Of a stretch of DNA of 64,000 nucleotides, positions 49,301 through 57,483 are shown piece after piece. Made by a program: the position numbers and the translations under genes. This stretch comes from Hemileia vastatrix (lineage: Eukaryota; Basidiomycota; Pucciniomycetes; Pucciniales; Zaghouaniaceae). The notes under the pieces were generated by a model. It saw only the letters and a list, made by a program, of their open reading frames with translations, was not told the origin of the DNA and searched no databases. The DNA lies in the NCBI GenBank assembly GCA_030280995.1, contig JASXTE010000004.1, forward strand, positions 11,709,501 to 11,773,500, read 5' to 3'. Positions within the stretch are counted from its first letter, which is position 1; each line of letters starts with the position of its first letter.

Positions 49301-51456
49301 ATATCACTCAAGTTACAGGATAAGGTAATTTTCATCTCTTCCTGAACAATTCCCAAGACATGAGAACCATGAGCAAAAGCCATAGGGAAAGAGGTAATAG
49401 ATGCAACAATAGAATCCTTTTGTTCACTAGTCAACTGATCACCAAAAGAAGCGGTATTTATTTCATGTAATAAATCATCCATTTCAGTTGTTGTTCTACC
49501 TTTACACTGAATCAGTGAGTTACAAGATTTCAACAAATGCCCAGAAGTTCTAGGAGAGGAAATTTTGAATTTTCTTTTCCCATTCATTCCTAAGGTAAAG
49601 CAATTATTTGCTGGGTCCAGTTTCACACCAAACATGGTTAAAATATCATTTCCCATAATAAACCAATTGCTCAAATTATCATTTTTCATGACAACAAACT
49701 CACAAATAGCTCTGACAAAACCACCATTATATTTGAAGAATACAGAGGTTTTGTATTTGCCAATAGGAAATAAGGTAGAACCATACCCTCTCCATTTTTC
49801 AGAAGTTATAGGTAATAATTTACTCAAATATTCATTATCCACTGAAGCCAAAGCTTTTTCAGATACTACACTTCCTCCAGCACCAGAATCAAGAACTACA
49901 TCAACATTTTTACCATTAATGATAACAGGTGCCTTTAAAGGGGATATAGGAATAGAATTGTTAGTAATATCTTTAATTATCTCAGCATTTTCTACTGAAG
50001 ATAAATTTAATACACAATCCTCAGATATATTATTTAAATAATGGACATCATGTTCCAACATTAAAACATTTTTAAAAGATTCATTGTCATAGGAGATATT
50101 ACTTTCACAGTCACTGGAAGAATTATTGACATCAAGTTCAAGTTCATCAGTGTCTTCATTTTGTTCAACAAGATGAATTTTCTTGTCACAAACATGACCC
50201 TTCTGCCACGGTTTGTTACATTTATAACAAGTATTTGTTGCATATTTTTTAGGTGCAACTGGGGCAGAGGGTTTACCAGATTTTTCTGGGAGCTTTATAG
50301 AAGGTTTATTCTGATCATTATAAGATTTAATAAGGTAATTCTTTGGTTCATATCTATGGTTGAGCAGTACTTCATTACAGATATTAATGAAAGAAGAATT
50401 TTCCCTTACATGCTCAGTTCTAGCAACAATCAAATCCCTAAGAGAATTTGGTAATTTATACAAGATTTTATCTCTCCAAATATCATAGTCCATCTTTGGA
50501 TCAATTGCTCTAAGGATTTTAGTTATTTTCATCAGAAAAACAATGGGCTTTTCAACAGAGGAGGATAGATATCTAGTATTCTCATACAGTCTCTGCTGAG
50601 CTAACCTGAATTTTGAACCACCAAACTGATTCTCAATCAAGGATTTCCAATCATTCCATGTATAATGATTGTTATCTAAAAGGACAGATTCATACCACAT
50701 CAAGGCTACATTGGAAAATAAAGAAATTAGCTTAGAAACAATTTCCTCATCAGGTAGTTTATAAGATCTCTTTAAATTATCAATTCTTTGGATAAAGTGT
50801 TGCCAATCAGAGGAAGAATCACCATCAAAGGTAGGATATTGGTCTAACTTAGGCCAATTTTTCTGACTACTGGGATGCTCCACTTTTTGGTTTGAATTAT
50901 TTATTATTAATAATTCCTGAAGTTTAGCCAGGTGTTCAGAAATTTCATTATTTACAGAAACAGCTGGTGCATGACCATCACAAGATTTTTTGCTAGTAGC
51001 AAAAGATTTTACAGACTCATTGTCAGTTTGTTTAATGGTTGAAATATGAGGAAGAAAGGATGAACTTTGCTCAGGTTTTTTCCCTTTATTTTTATGCAGC
51101 TTATTGACAGAAATCTCATTTAATTCATTATTGATGGTTAAGGTTGAGAACTTTTCCTGCAGGTCAGATACATAGTTTCTTATTCTTGGAATTTCAGACA
51201 TCTGGTCATTTAATTTTGCAAGAGATAGAACATTTCTGTCCTCAGAAACTGAGTGTTTGGTACTTAGTGCATGGAAATCATTTTTTAGCTTCTTAAACCC
51301 TTTTTGCAGAGATTTTATTTCATTCTTGAATGAATAATTTTCCTCAATAAGGGGTTTCAATTCACTCAAGGTCTTATGTAGACTGATATTTCTATCTGAG
51401 ATAGCTCTATGGTCACTTCTTATTTGTTTTTGTTGACTAAGAACAATATTCAAGGT
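46384..51456 (-). CDS. Gag-Pol polyprotein of chromovirus copy 2, uninterrupted
   Basis: One open frame of about 1,690 codons follows directly in frame after the UAA that ends the gag leader (51459-51457). In order: coiled coil (residues 25-110), retrotransposon gag domain (200-375), an unusual zinc knuckle CYKCNKPWQKGHVC (409-422; spacing CX2CX7HXC), aspartic protease VVLDSGAGGS (about 519-528), reverse transcriptase with the catalytic YIDD at 877-880, RNase H with YTDAS (about 1024) and integrase. The integrase has an H-H-C-C finger (1258-1299) and the D-D-35-E triad D1329, D1391, E1427. The last 60 residues are a chromodomain (EIDKILNDR, YLLRYKN, HDAWIP), which in this lineage guides insertion to marked chromatin. 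All catalytic residues are present. There is no good ATG at the beginning, so translation probably depends on joining to the upstream leader. Confidence 0.9.
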   Translation of the reverse strand, partial: TLNIVLSQQKQIRSDHRAISDRNISLHKTLSELKPLIEENYSFKNEIKSLQKGFKKLKNDFHALSTKHSVSEDRNVLSLAKLNDQMSEIPRIRNYVSDLQEKFSTLTINNELNEISVNKLHKNKGKKPEQSSSFLPHISTIKQTDNESVKSFATSKKSCDGHAPAVSVNNEISEHLAKLQELLIINNSNQKVEHPSSQKNWPKLDQYPTFDGDSSSDWQHFIQRIDNLKRSYKLPDEEIVSKLISLFSNVALMWYESVLLDNNHYTWNDWKSLIENQFGGSKFRLAQQRLYENTRYLSSSVEKPIVFLMKITKILRAIDPKMDYDIWRDKILYKLPNSLRDLIVARTEHVRENSSFINICNEVLLNHRYEPKNYLIKSYNDQNKPSIKLPEKSGKPSAPVAPKKYATNTCYKCNKPWQKGHVCDKKIHLVEQNEDTDELELDVNNSSSDCESNISYDNESFKNVLMLEHDVHYLNNISEDCVLNLSSVENAEIIKDITNNSIPISPLKAPVIINGKNVDVVLDSGAGGSVVSEKALASVDNEYLSKLLPITSEKWRGYGSTLFPIGKYKTSVFFKYNGGFVRAICEFVVMKNDNLSNWFIMGNDILTMFGVKLDPANNCFTLGMNGKRKFKISSPRTSGHLLKSCNSLIQCKGRTTTEMDDLLHEINTASFGDQLTSEQKDSIVASITSFPMAFAHGSHVLGIVQEEMKITLSCNLSDIPPTLKKKPYPASPSKRKDIEDNIETLLKMNIIEKVDVTPKYCVISPVLISYEKDKARLCGDYRALNTYTVDDIYPLPRINSIHATLQGAKFISCLDGNKGYHQVPVEKNSQNFLLIATHMGIYKYVRMPFGPKNAPSVFQKVMDNTFHQEIIEGWLMVYIDDIIVFSKTFDEHMIHLNRVFQKMDEINMTLSLKKCKFGFQSLKVLGHVVSGLQICVDHNKVAAIQNVKAPTSVREIQSFLGMCGYYRQYIKNYQVIALPLTKLTRKDVAFLWNNDCQKAFDTLKSCLMTAPILALPDFNKPFVLYTDASFIGLGAALHQKQIINDKSSEVVICYISRTLRNSELKYGATQLECLAVVWALEKLHYYLDDQKFELVTDCSAVKSLLNLKTPNRHMFRWQLAVQEYRGRMTNIHRAGNVHSNVDMLSRLPLPNNDSNPAYVPEDDTVHIHGIFIVDIEEELLQLILDSYDKDSDLNKLVTILNDPKNASIQALIKTLPAKYQNALNKGKFSIEDGYIYYRRKLTNVMVIPPSMKETILKLCHDDILAGHFDLEKTLIRIKNTAWWANMSEDTKLYVESCDSCQKSKRLTGKRAGLLQHIEAPSAPWQIINMDFVTGLPVAGKDSFNSCWVIVDRFTKMCKFIPTHKDVSTKELAFLWWSYMFNIIGFPKAIISDRDPKFTSEFWTSLMDICGCELKLSTAHHPQTDGLAERMIQTLEDMIRRYCAFGLEYKDNDRFTHDWVTLLPGLEFAYNSTVHSVTEKKPFELWLGYVPNTPAQILNNKLPKLELHPGVKSFMQMQQLCRKHAQSCIDKAFEYEKKRWDKSHKEYTFDKGDEVLISTVHFNLQGKHKLKDPFVGPFVVKRMVGDNAVEVVLYSPYDRKHPVFPISLLRPYTSNSDLFPKRRGRPKKNPQEVTETAEIDKILNDRIITSERGTEYLLRYKNKSSEHDAWIPGKEISNLPTLLKKYKKKKS

Positions 51457-52550
51457 TTATTTGATTTTCAAATAAGCTGTATCTTGTACAGAAGAACTCA
51501 CTTTACATTGCAAGTGTAAATTATTTAATCTATCATTTTCATGGATTAACACATCTCTCACATGTTTGTCTTTCACAACATTAAAATCAAGGGTATCTTT
51601 CAATATTTCCTCAGAAGTTTTTTCAATTAAGGTATAGATTTCAGGGGGAACAGAATCATTTTTAATTGCAAGAGAAGGATTAATTAAAGATGTAGAAGTT
51701 AAATGTAAAGGTTCATCAAATGACAATTTGCTAATTACATCAATAGGGCTACTAGTTACAGGAAGCTGTCTTTTAACAGGTTTAACTGTTCTTTCACCAT
51801 GTTCAATAATATTACCTGCAGAAGAAGATTTATTAGAAAACATACCCAAGTGACTATCATCCAAATTACTTACCATGGCAGAGGAGGAAACTTCCCTGAG
51901 ACTGGGTTTGGGATTGTGCTTGGGCCTTCTTTCTCCTGCTTTGTTGGTAGGGATGAGGAGGTGGATGGAAATTGGGTGTTCTGGATGGGCCAGGCTGATG
52001 ATGAGGAGGGTGTTGCACATTCTGTTGGTAGTGACTCATAAGATAATCCCATTTCCACTGCTCTACTTCCATAGTATTTGGATTTTGGATGGTTGAGCTG
52101 GGTGGCTGTGAAGGTTGAGCCTGAAACTGAGGCTGATTGGGAGGCAACTGAGGAGGGGCCTGGGCCTGAATCTGGTTCCTGAGTTCTTGGACCTGATCCC
52201 ACAAGGTGTCTACCTTTGCTTTGTACGTCATATTTTCTGTCTTCAACTCTTTTATATGACTGGATAGGTTGCTGATTTGTTGTGGCAGAGGAAGCTTTTT
52301 TATTTTGAAGCCTTTTGGAAGACCTTCTTGAGGCACTAGAGGCTTTACTTCCTTCTGTGGTACTGGGGGAAGGGGGTTTGGTTTGTTTGCATTTCCTGTC
52401 ATTTCCACATCCTGCAGTATGTGAATTCTTTGTGTTAGCATAAGATTTTTTATGACCAACTTTAGAAGAACTTACAGGATCAGCATCATAGTCAATTTCT
52501 ATTTCATCCACTTGCATGTTATCCATTTTTTCTGCCAAATTGTTGGACAT
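51457..52550 (-). CDS. Spliced Gag leader protein of chromovirus copy 2, three exons
   Basis: Start is the ATG at 52550. Exon 1 (52550-52476) gives 25 residues ending DYDADP. Intron 1 (52475-52412, donor GTAAGT, branch-like GCTAAC, acceptor TGCAG) leads to exon 2 (52411-51874), which holds DVEMTGN, LPKGFKIKK, a coiled coil and a Q/P-rich stretch with HPYQ. Intron 2 (51873-51816, GTAAGT, CTAAT, TGCAG) leads in phase 1 to exon 3 (51815-51457; NIIEHGERTVKPVKRQ, ending YLKIK). Total is about 322 residues. Unspliced, the region looks like three overlapping frames. Exon 3 stops at a single TAA and the next codon begins the 1,690-codon pol frame, so readthrough or a point mutation separates the two. 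Confidence 0.7.
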
Positions 52551-52554
52551 ACTA

Positions 52555-53246
52555 GTGGGAAGATTTTAATTTACTTCTTATTATTTTTTTTTTTTAAAAA
52601 AAATAATAAAAGTTAGTCAATAATTGCTCCAAATAATAATAAAAAATTTTATTAATTAAATTATAGAGAAAAAAATTTTCAATATAAAATAATAATTATA
52701 AAAAATTAATTTAAAAAAAAATGGATTGCAAGGTTAAATTGGGAATAACAATCAAGTTAATTCAACCAATTAATTACTAATATTAAATATGGCAATATAT
52801 TTGGGACTAAGCACAATGTACTTTTAAGTCAACCAAAATTAACAATAATTAATAATAAAAAAAAATTAAATTAATAATTCAATTTGTATTAATAAAAAAT
52901 GTTAATTCTTCTAGGACTAAGAGGATTTAACACTCTATAATGGTCAACTAGGAAAAAAAAAATTTAATGATTGAACACTTACACTCAGTGAATCAGCAAT
53001 TAAGCCACAATCACTTTTATTGCAGTAAAAATATAGTAATATGAGTGAGAGGTGCAAAGGTGAACTTACTATAGTGATCGAAAAATCACTTCAAAATAAT
53101 ATAAAAATTAATATAATATAAACCTAAGAAATCGAACCCAAGTTCGAAACACAGTCGCAGCAAAAGTTTTGTTTTTGCTAGGTGGTCCGTGCGTTATGTC
53201 GTTCGTCGCCAGGCTCGATCGTCGTCGTCGTTTGGAAAGGTCCCCA
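52555..53246 (-). other. Leader of chromovirus copy 2 with conserved hairpins
   Basis: AT-rich leader between primer-binding site and gag ATG. Two hairpins resemble those of copy 1: GGGACT...AGTCAACC at about 52802-52835 and CTAGGAC...GTCAACTAGG at about 52913-52963. The latter aligns with copy 1's 1445-1485 in both arms and in part of the loop. Confidence 0.6.
53230..53246 (-). other. Primer-binding site candidate of chromovirus copy 2
   Basis: Reading on the minus strand, two bases after the LTR end (ACA-AC), is TGGGGACCTTTCC. Copy 1 has TGGGATCCTTTCC in the same place. The tRNA cannot be named from this alone. Confidence 0.5.
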
Positions 53247-53248
53247 GT

Positions 53249-54382
53249 TGTTGGCCAGTTGTCAAGAAGATGGTAAGGAAAAGGGGAGAAAAGGAGGAGA
53301 GAAGGAGGAGGACAAGGGAAGAAAAAGGAAATAAATTATAATAAAATATTTAATTTATTTAAAAGGAAAACAACGGTGAGCAACTTTGAGAGATGACAAA
53401 AACTTAGGATTTATTAATAATAATACTATTTAATGTAAGGGTTATGCACGGCAAACACTTTTAATTACTATCAGACTTAAAGCAACCTTTAAATTGTTAT
53501 ATAGAATTTTAATTAGAATTGTATTACTAATAAAAAAATATAAACGTAGTAAAATAGTATTTAATTTATGGAGTGTATAATAAGTGATGATGCTACAGGG
53601 GATTATCCAAGGCCCTTTTATAGGCAATGGGTCCTCTGAAGCGCCACTATGTTTGTAAATACAATAGTTAGAATAGAATAAAACAAATATATCAAAGAGT
53701 AAATGAAACATAACAATGTAGAGAAAAACATGAAACAAATAATTAAAACCCCAATTAAGAATCCAATTTTCCCGCCATTAATTCCTAAATCAGTAAGTAA
53801 AAATAGTGAATAACTAAACAAGATTGGAACATAGGAACTATGAGAAAAATAATTCCAAACAGATGGTACAGTCTGATTTAAGGATATTTTAAGTGAAACA
53901 AAAAATACTTTGACGCAACAAAACATGTAATTAATCTCAATTTAGTATAAATTACTTAATTGGTTTTTCCTGACATAATTAAGGGTCAAAAGAAGCGTCA
54001 TTAATTATTGTTTAGTATTATATGAAAGGTGTTATTTAATATATAAATTTAAATAATTAATTTAAATATATTATAAGTCAATTTTACACTTATAATTATA
54101 ATATATATTTTTCAATTAATTAAATATAAATTTATAATTATTAAATACATAAGAATGTGCCATTATTTGTAGAATATATTATATTATGTTCAATTTAAAT
54201 GTATATAAAAATTTATATAACCAATAAAATTAATATAACACTTGTATATAATAAAATACTTATATAATTTTATTATGCAATAAAATATTAATTTATATTC
54301 ATTAAATACAATTCTTACCCACTCTTTCAGGTTTTATAAGTTACATATCATTTACTGGACTTCTGGAATAGCCTGGCTGACA
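53249..54382 (-). mobile_element. 5' LTR of chromovirus copy 2
   Basis: It starts TGTCAGCCAGGCTA at 54382 and ends CTGGCCAACA at 53249. The ends form an imperfect terminal inverted repeat (TGTYRGCCAG). It is nearly identical to the 3' LTR. A TATA box (CCTATAAAAGG) is at 53614-53624. Confidence 0.9.
53614..53624 (-). promoter_or_regulatory. TATA box of the chromovirus copy 2 5' LTR
   Basis: CCTATAAAAGG on the minus strand, about 760 bp from the outer LTR end, is shared with the copy 1 LTR (2143-2153). It would set the start of the genomic RNA in the last third of the LTR. Confidence 0.6.
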
Positions 54383-54387
54383 AGGAA

Positions 54388-54900
54388 AGATTCACTACCA
54401 AAATCACGCACAAAATTGCCACACGAAGCCAAAAAAAGCACTAGACTTCAAGTGCACACTTTTTTTTCCCTGTTTAGAATCAGGACTACCCGAGAGCCTA
54501 GAAGCACCAGGTCAGCTAGCCCAGACTTGTATTCTGGGTGGGGCGCAAGCAATAAATAAATAATAATAAAAATAAAAACACTCAGAAAGCTGTGAGGTTT
54601 TCCTAAGTAGCTATGAATAACTGTGTTGGGTTGAATAACTTTAGTGCTGAAAATGACGGCTGTGGAGTAAAAAACAGAGAAATGTAAAATGCAAGTTGAT
54701 AGTAGTAGGGTTTAGAAAGGTGAAAGATGAATAAATGAAAAAAAAAGTAGAAAATGACATAGAAACAATTGATTTTGGAAACAGGAAGGATGCGCATAAG
54801 TAGAAAATGGTGTAGTTTGATGGATGTTCAGATTTCAAATTTTCCAACTTACAGCTAATCCTGAAAAGATTGTGGTTGTTTCGCATCTCAATTCCCCCAT
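54388..54900. other. Spacer, no feature seen
   Basis: Unremarkable AT-rich sequence with some low-complexity ATAATAAA. Minus-strand frames of 64 and 90 codons match nothing I recognise. Confidence 0.35.
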
Positions 54901-55015
54901 TAGGGGGTATCAATGTTGACGAATCTGCAATTAAATTAATTGCGGATAAAAACCATTATACCCCAATTATCTTCTGCAATTCTTTTTGCTAATAATTGGG
55001 TTATAACACCTTCTA
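54901..55015 (+). repeat. GGGGGTATCAA-type repeat, uninterrupted copy
   Basis: It reads TAGGGGGTATCAATGTTGAC, then GCAATTAAATTAATTGCGG and CCCCAATTATCTTCTGC, then a second arm TAATAATTGGG that pairs with CCCAATTA. The same sequence, split by a solo LTR, is found at 57484-57507 plus 59418-59510. Confidence 0.65.
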
Positions 55016-55205
55016 TGTGTCAATGTTCATCTCTATCCAACATTTTTATCATCAATTTTTCAAAACCACATCTTGGACAACTTTCTGGATGTGCCAGCCT
55101 CCCTACCTTGCTCCGCACTCCCATCCTGTCTATTCATTTCCGTTCAAAACCCCTCCCCATCTCATCTGTTTTTTTCTTCTTCTTTTCATCTTCAAATATA
55201 TCAAC

Positions 55206-56812
55206 ATGCCTTGTCATCATAGATCTTCTCAAAGACAGCCTTCCCCCAGCAGTTCATCAAATCCCATTACTCCCTCTTTCCCCTGCTCAGCTGAGAAATC
55301 AAAGACTGTTCAACTAAAAAAAGTGATCATCTCATACTTATCAACTGGCTAAAAATAAAAACTAATTATGATTCTTGTTTTGGTACTGATAATGCAACTA
55401 AAATAGGATGGCTCCCTGCATCAGAAGTCAATGGCTATCTTCTAATGGCCAATGAATTACAAACACCACACAATATGGGGGGTGGACTTGCTAGCAAGTC
55501 CGCAACCTTGGACCCAAACTCACCACAGATTGAACACACATTGAGCTATTGATACAGGAACCATGCAATCAGGGATGAACACCACTCAGCAGAACAGTTT
55601 TAGGTGGGTATTCAAGTAGAGTTCAGTGTGGGTTTAATATGAGTTCAGTCTGAGTTCCATTTGAATTCAGGTTGAGGACTTGCTAGCAAGTCCACCCCCT
55701 ATATTGCATAGTGAAAATAAGACAAAGGTAAGGATTGATCTTTTGCCTAAACAGATGTCTGAATGTTTCAAGCATTAACAAGGCAAATACAAGAAGGCAA
55801 AGACAATTTCATTTTCTACTGTTTTTGGTATTACCGACATTGATATCAGTAAGGGCATAAAATCCATAGATGATAAACTTGAATCTCTATGTCCATACTT
55901 TAAAGAGATGGATGCTATTTTTGGATATCAAGCTGATGTTAATCCTGCCAACATGTTGGATGGTGAAGATGCTATCTCTGAACATCATGTCAAAATTTTT
56001 TTTTTCTCATCCTCTTCCTCCACTCAAGCTTCCCCTGTTCTAAATTCAACAAATCTAGACAGCTTTCCAATAGATCCTTATGATGATATAAACCGATTTG
56101 ATACCACTCAAGTAAGTTTTTATTTCTTGTCTAGTTGTTTTATTTTTTTATTTCTAAAAAGGCTAATGAACAAACCCAGGATTCTCAAGCAAGTGAGTCT
56201 GAAGCTAGCATCAATGATGAAGAGGAAAATGTTACCTCCAAAAAAAGCAAAGACCATCAACTACTTTGAATTTCAACAGTCATAGAAAGTAAAACCAAGA
56301 TATTTTTTTCTAAACCCCTTTTTCTTCCATTGATGATTTTCTGGGGAAACATGAATCTGGTAAATGATAGCATACCTCTTAATAATTAAGTGAGATTTTC
56401 TTTTCTTTTTTTAATATTCCTTTTCACTCTAGGTAAAGTTGAAGTTGCAAGAGATACTCACAAATTTCAAAAGAAACAATAAAAGCACTCTTCACAAAGG
56501 GATGATAGGGCACAAGACTTGGAGAAGAAGAAATTCAAGCTTTCTTTACAGAGGGATGGGAGGGTACAAGACTTGGAGGAGAAGAAAATTGAGATTTCTT
56601 TAAAGAGGTATGAGAGGGCACATGACTTGGAGGTGAAGAAATTTGAGATAAAGAAAGGGGAGAAGGCTCTACAGTACAATTTCCTATTGGATCAAATGTA
56701 ACTCAAGTATCAACCTGAAGATGGTTCAAAAAAGAAAGATGTCTTGAGAGAATGTGTTAAAGCTAATAAATCTATTGGATAAATTGAACACTTAATGAAA
56801 ATATTTGATAAC
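55206..56812 (+). pseudogene. Dead Myb/SANT-like gene of a fungal expanded family, split by a MITE
   Basis: It starts MPCHHRSSQRQ and is serine-rich. After a one-base frameshift in an A run it reads DHLILINWLKIKTNYDSCF and TKIGWLPASEVNGYLLMANE. The complete MITE at 55466-55713 then interrupts the domain, which resumes LLPKQMSECFKH-stop-QGKYKKAK and GIKSIDDKLESLCPYFKEMD, then AIFGYQADVNP. This layout (W-containing helices, then a C-P-x-F/Y block) is that of Myb/SANT-like domains common in transposon-related proteins of rust and other basidiomycete genomes; the assignment is from memory. A tidy 50-nt intron (56112-56161, GTAAGT...AAAAAG) follows DTTQ. The end is a charged repeat (RVQDLEEKKIEISLKRYERA) with further stops. 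Confidence 0.6.
55466..55713 (+). mobile_element. Complete palindromic-end MITE inserted in a gene
   Basis: It starts CCACACAATATGGGGGG and ends CCCCCTATATTGCATAGTG, with the perfect palindrome GGACTTGCTAGCAAGTCC inside both ends. The interior is about 90% like that at 30177-30436 by eye. It splits the Myb/SANT-like coding sequence. Confidence 0.8.
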
Positions 56813-57483
56813 TAGTTTTTTTTATTTTGTTTAGAAAGTTTTCTTGATAGAATGCATTAAAGCTAATAATCAATCCTTGGCACACAATCCTAACTGAGAT
56901 TTGAAACATTTTATTGCAACATTTTAGATTATTTGTTTGTTTGGTTAATTTAATTTTGTTTTATTTCTTTTAGGTGATAATTTCATATTTGCTGACTTTA
57001 TAAAGGTCTTGATTCTAGATGATTTTTTTTGGAGAAATTTTAAAAACTCATACAATTTTATTCTTTACATTCAAATCATCAAATTTACTTTTCTAAATAC
57101 AGCTAAGTCTACAAAACTCTATATCTGTTTTAAAATTTGGCAATACCCTCCCCTGCATTTATTGAAGCAAGGGTTGGGTATCACCAAAGGTTTCAGCCTA
57201 GGTATACCCAGGACAGAGTAATTATTATTTTTAAAAGAAGATAAACTTAATTACATTAAGATTATAGCTTAAAAATAAGGTTAAAATACTTATATATATG
57301 GTTATAATACATATATATATTATTATTATACTATTATATGACTTATAATAGTTTAAACAGCTTATCCATAGCCTAATAATACTTATTAAGATATTAATGG
57401 ATTCATAATATACTTATCTTAAGTGATATTGAGTAATTATAGACATACATAAACCTCATATTCAGTGAAATATGCAGTTATAT
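56813..57483. other. AT-rich spacer, no feature seen
   Basis: Low-complexity TATATA stretches near 57290-57330. No gene recognised. Confidence 0.4.

Larger units (their letters stand above)
45205..54387 (-). mobile_element. Nearly intact Ty3/Gypsy chromovirus (copy 2), 9.17 kb
   Basis: LTRs lie at 45210-46346 and 53249-54382 with an internal region of about 6.9 kb between them, all reading on the minus strand. Flanking bases AGGAC (45205-45209) and AGGAA (54383-54387) fit a 5-bp target duplication with one later change. The order is 5' LTR, primer-binding site, about 700-nt leader, spliced gag leader, pol with chromodomain, 3' LTR. The LTRs differ at only about 15-20 places by eye (about 98-99% identical), so insertion was recent. 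Confidence 0.9.

Noticed and set aside
51866..52550. Two long overlapping frames at the start of gag, seeming to be overprinted genes
   Set aside because: Differences between the two copies fall mainly on third codon positions of one frame only, and a conserved intron joins the first 25 codons to that frame.
45582..53926. Hydrophobic 102-codon frame in both LTRs of the chromovirus
   Set aside because: The LTRs are near-identical by descent, so presence in both is not independent evidence. It overlaps the TATA box and resembles no known protein.
56467..56679. Cysteine-rich repetitive minus-strand frame
   Set aside because: It is the reverse of the charged repeat of the dead Myb/SANT-like gene.
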